Virus record (IMG/VR): IMGVR_UViG_3300011254_000027
Span: 1 to 22,131 of that record
From: a virus
DNA: 22,131 nt
Reading direction: 5' to 3' (one strand)
Made by a program: the position numbers and the translations under genes. Numbering within the stretch: the first letter of the stretch is position 1; every line of letters starts with the position of its first letter. This document shows positions 21,478 through 22,131 of the stretch, one piece after another. The notes beneath the pieces were generated by a model. The model did no database searches, was not told the origin of the DNA, and saw only the letters and a program-made list of their open reading frames with translations.

Positions 21478-21789
21478 ATGCAAACTATAATGACAAAATA
21501 CCTTGGCCCTACAGCTACCAAAGATGCACGAGTAAAGGCCATGACTTCCAGTGGTCACAGGGGTTCAACCTATACTGTGGAATGGGATCATAGCCTTGAT
21601 GTAGAGGGCAACCACGCATATGCGGCTCAGAAGTTACTTGACAGGCTGGGATGGCGTGGTGAGTGGCGCATGGGTGGCACAGACAGGGGCTATGTATTCG
21701 TGAACGTACATGACCACAACTCGCCAAAGCTAATGGCAAAACAATTGGATGCTGAGCTTATGGCAAAGTATTCTAGAGAGGCGGTGTAA
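21478..21789 (+). CDS. Conserved small hypothetical phage protein
   Basis: This 103-residue protein begins MQTIMTKYLGPTATKDARVK and contains TYTVEWDHSLDVEGNHAYAA, QKLLDRLGW and GGTDRGYVFV. I recall this arrangement (KYLGPT..K..R.KA, then W/YDH.L....NH..AA..L..KLGW) from many phage and prophage genomes, without function. I start at ATG 21478 with GAGG upstream. The frame extends to 21397, but that overlaps the membrane microprotein. Confidence 0.75.
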   Translation: MQTIMTKYLGPTATKDARVKAMTSSGHRGSTYTVEWDHSLDVEGNHAYAAQKLLDRLGWRGEWRMGGTDRGYVFVNVHDHNSPKLMAKQLDAELMAKYSREAV

Positions 21790-21790
21790 C

Positions 21791-22120
21791 ATGATCTACG
21801 CTATCGCAGACGTACCGCACCAAAACTATGACAATTATGACACACTCAACAAACTCTTTCACGCATTGTCACCGCTGGGCTGGAAGAATAGCTCATGTAA
21901 GTATGAGAGCAGCCCATCACTCCAGAAAGATGAGCTTCATGGCAACACCTGTCAGATCTTTGTGGACTATATGAACCCTAAGTTACGGGATTATCAAGAT
22001 CTTCCAGAGTGTGCTGTATTACGATACACATGTAGAGATGCCGATGGTAGGCCCACATTCCACGAAGAGTTTGACAACGTGGACAAGCTCATAATCTTCC
22101 TGACAAAGAGGCTAAACTAA
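21791..22120 (+). CDS. Hypothetical small protein
   Basis: This 109-residue, acidic protein (MIYAIADVPHQNYDNYDTLN, CQIFVDYMNPKLRDYQDLPE, FDNVDKLIIFLTKRLN) starts one base after the previous stop. I do not recognise the family. Mixed alpha/beta composition and no signal peptide or membrane segment suggest a soluble cytoplasmic protein. It ends with TAATG, coupling it to the next gene. Confidence 0.65.
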   Translation: MIYAIADVPHQNYDNYDTLNKLFHALSPLGWKNSSCKYESSPSLQKDELHGNTCQIFVDYMNPKLRDYQDLPECAVLRYTCRDADGRPTFHEEFDNVDKLIIFLTKRLN

Positions 22121-22131
22121 TGACCTATAAA
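22120..22131 (+). CDS. Start of next early gene, cut by window edge
   Basis: ATG 22120 overlaps the previous stop as TAATG and has GAGG about ten bases upstream. Only MTYK is visible, so the product cannot be named. Confidence 0.6.

Overview
This window is part of a tailed, podovirus-like phage genome. Its head genes follow a P22-type order: terminase small and large subunits, portal, a long virion-associated protein, scaffold, major capsid protein, a gp4-like adaptor, a gp10-like tail protein and a tail fibre. Many small proteins resemble families I remember from marine bacteriophage genomes. A DUF1127-type protein and export signals point to a Gram-negative, probably proteobacterial, host. 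These family calls come from memory of sequence patterns, not from a search. No integrase or other lysogeny gene is visible.

The left edge is artificial. Positions 57-114 align without gaps to the 58-base Illumina P5 adapter (6 mismatches, the last 32 bases exact). The tail-fibre gene is therefore cut at 115, and the reading frame continues into the familiar adapter-derived peptide RSEERRVGKE. Bases 1-56 should not be treated as phage sequence.

From 18785 down to 115 every gene lies on the minus strand and is tightly packed, often with ATGA or TAATG overlaps. In transcription order there are first six small basic or structural-like proteins (18785-17064) and a beta-rich 124-residue protein. 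Next come a DUF1127-like protein and a run of three exported proteins with long out-of-frame overlaps, then a membrane-anchored coiled-coil protein. The packaging, head and tail genes follow. A good sigma70-like promoter at 18966-18938 faces this block. A strong intrinsic terminator separates scaffold from capsid, and a structured leader precedes the capsid gene. Between the terminase subunits is a convincing helix-turn-helix reading frame with no ATG, GTG or TTG start.

From 18786 to 20205 there is about 1.4 kb of largely non-coding sequence that looks like the control and possibly origin region. It carries a cluster of AGTTAAACT repeats just upstream of the late promoter, two copies of the 14-bp palindrome TTTGTGATCACAAA, a 14-bp tandem repeat and several hairpins.

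From 20206 to the right edge, small plus-strand genes begin, probably early or middle genes: an 88-residue protein, two microproteins, a 'gene 88'-like protein and two more small hypothetical proteins, with another gene starting at 22120. One more anomaly stands out among the minus-strand small genes. A 106-bp insert with a 14-bp hairpin is flanked by exact 38-bp direct repeats that duplicate the junction between two genes.
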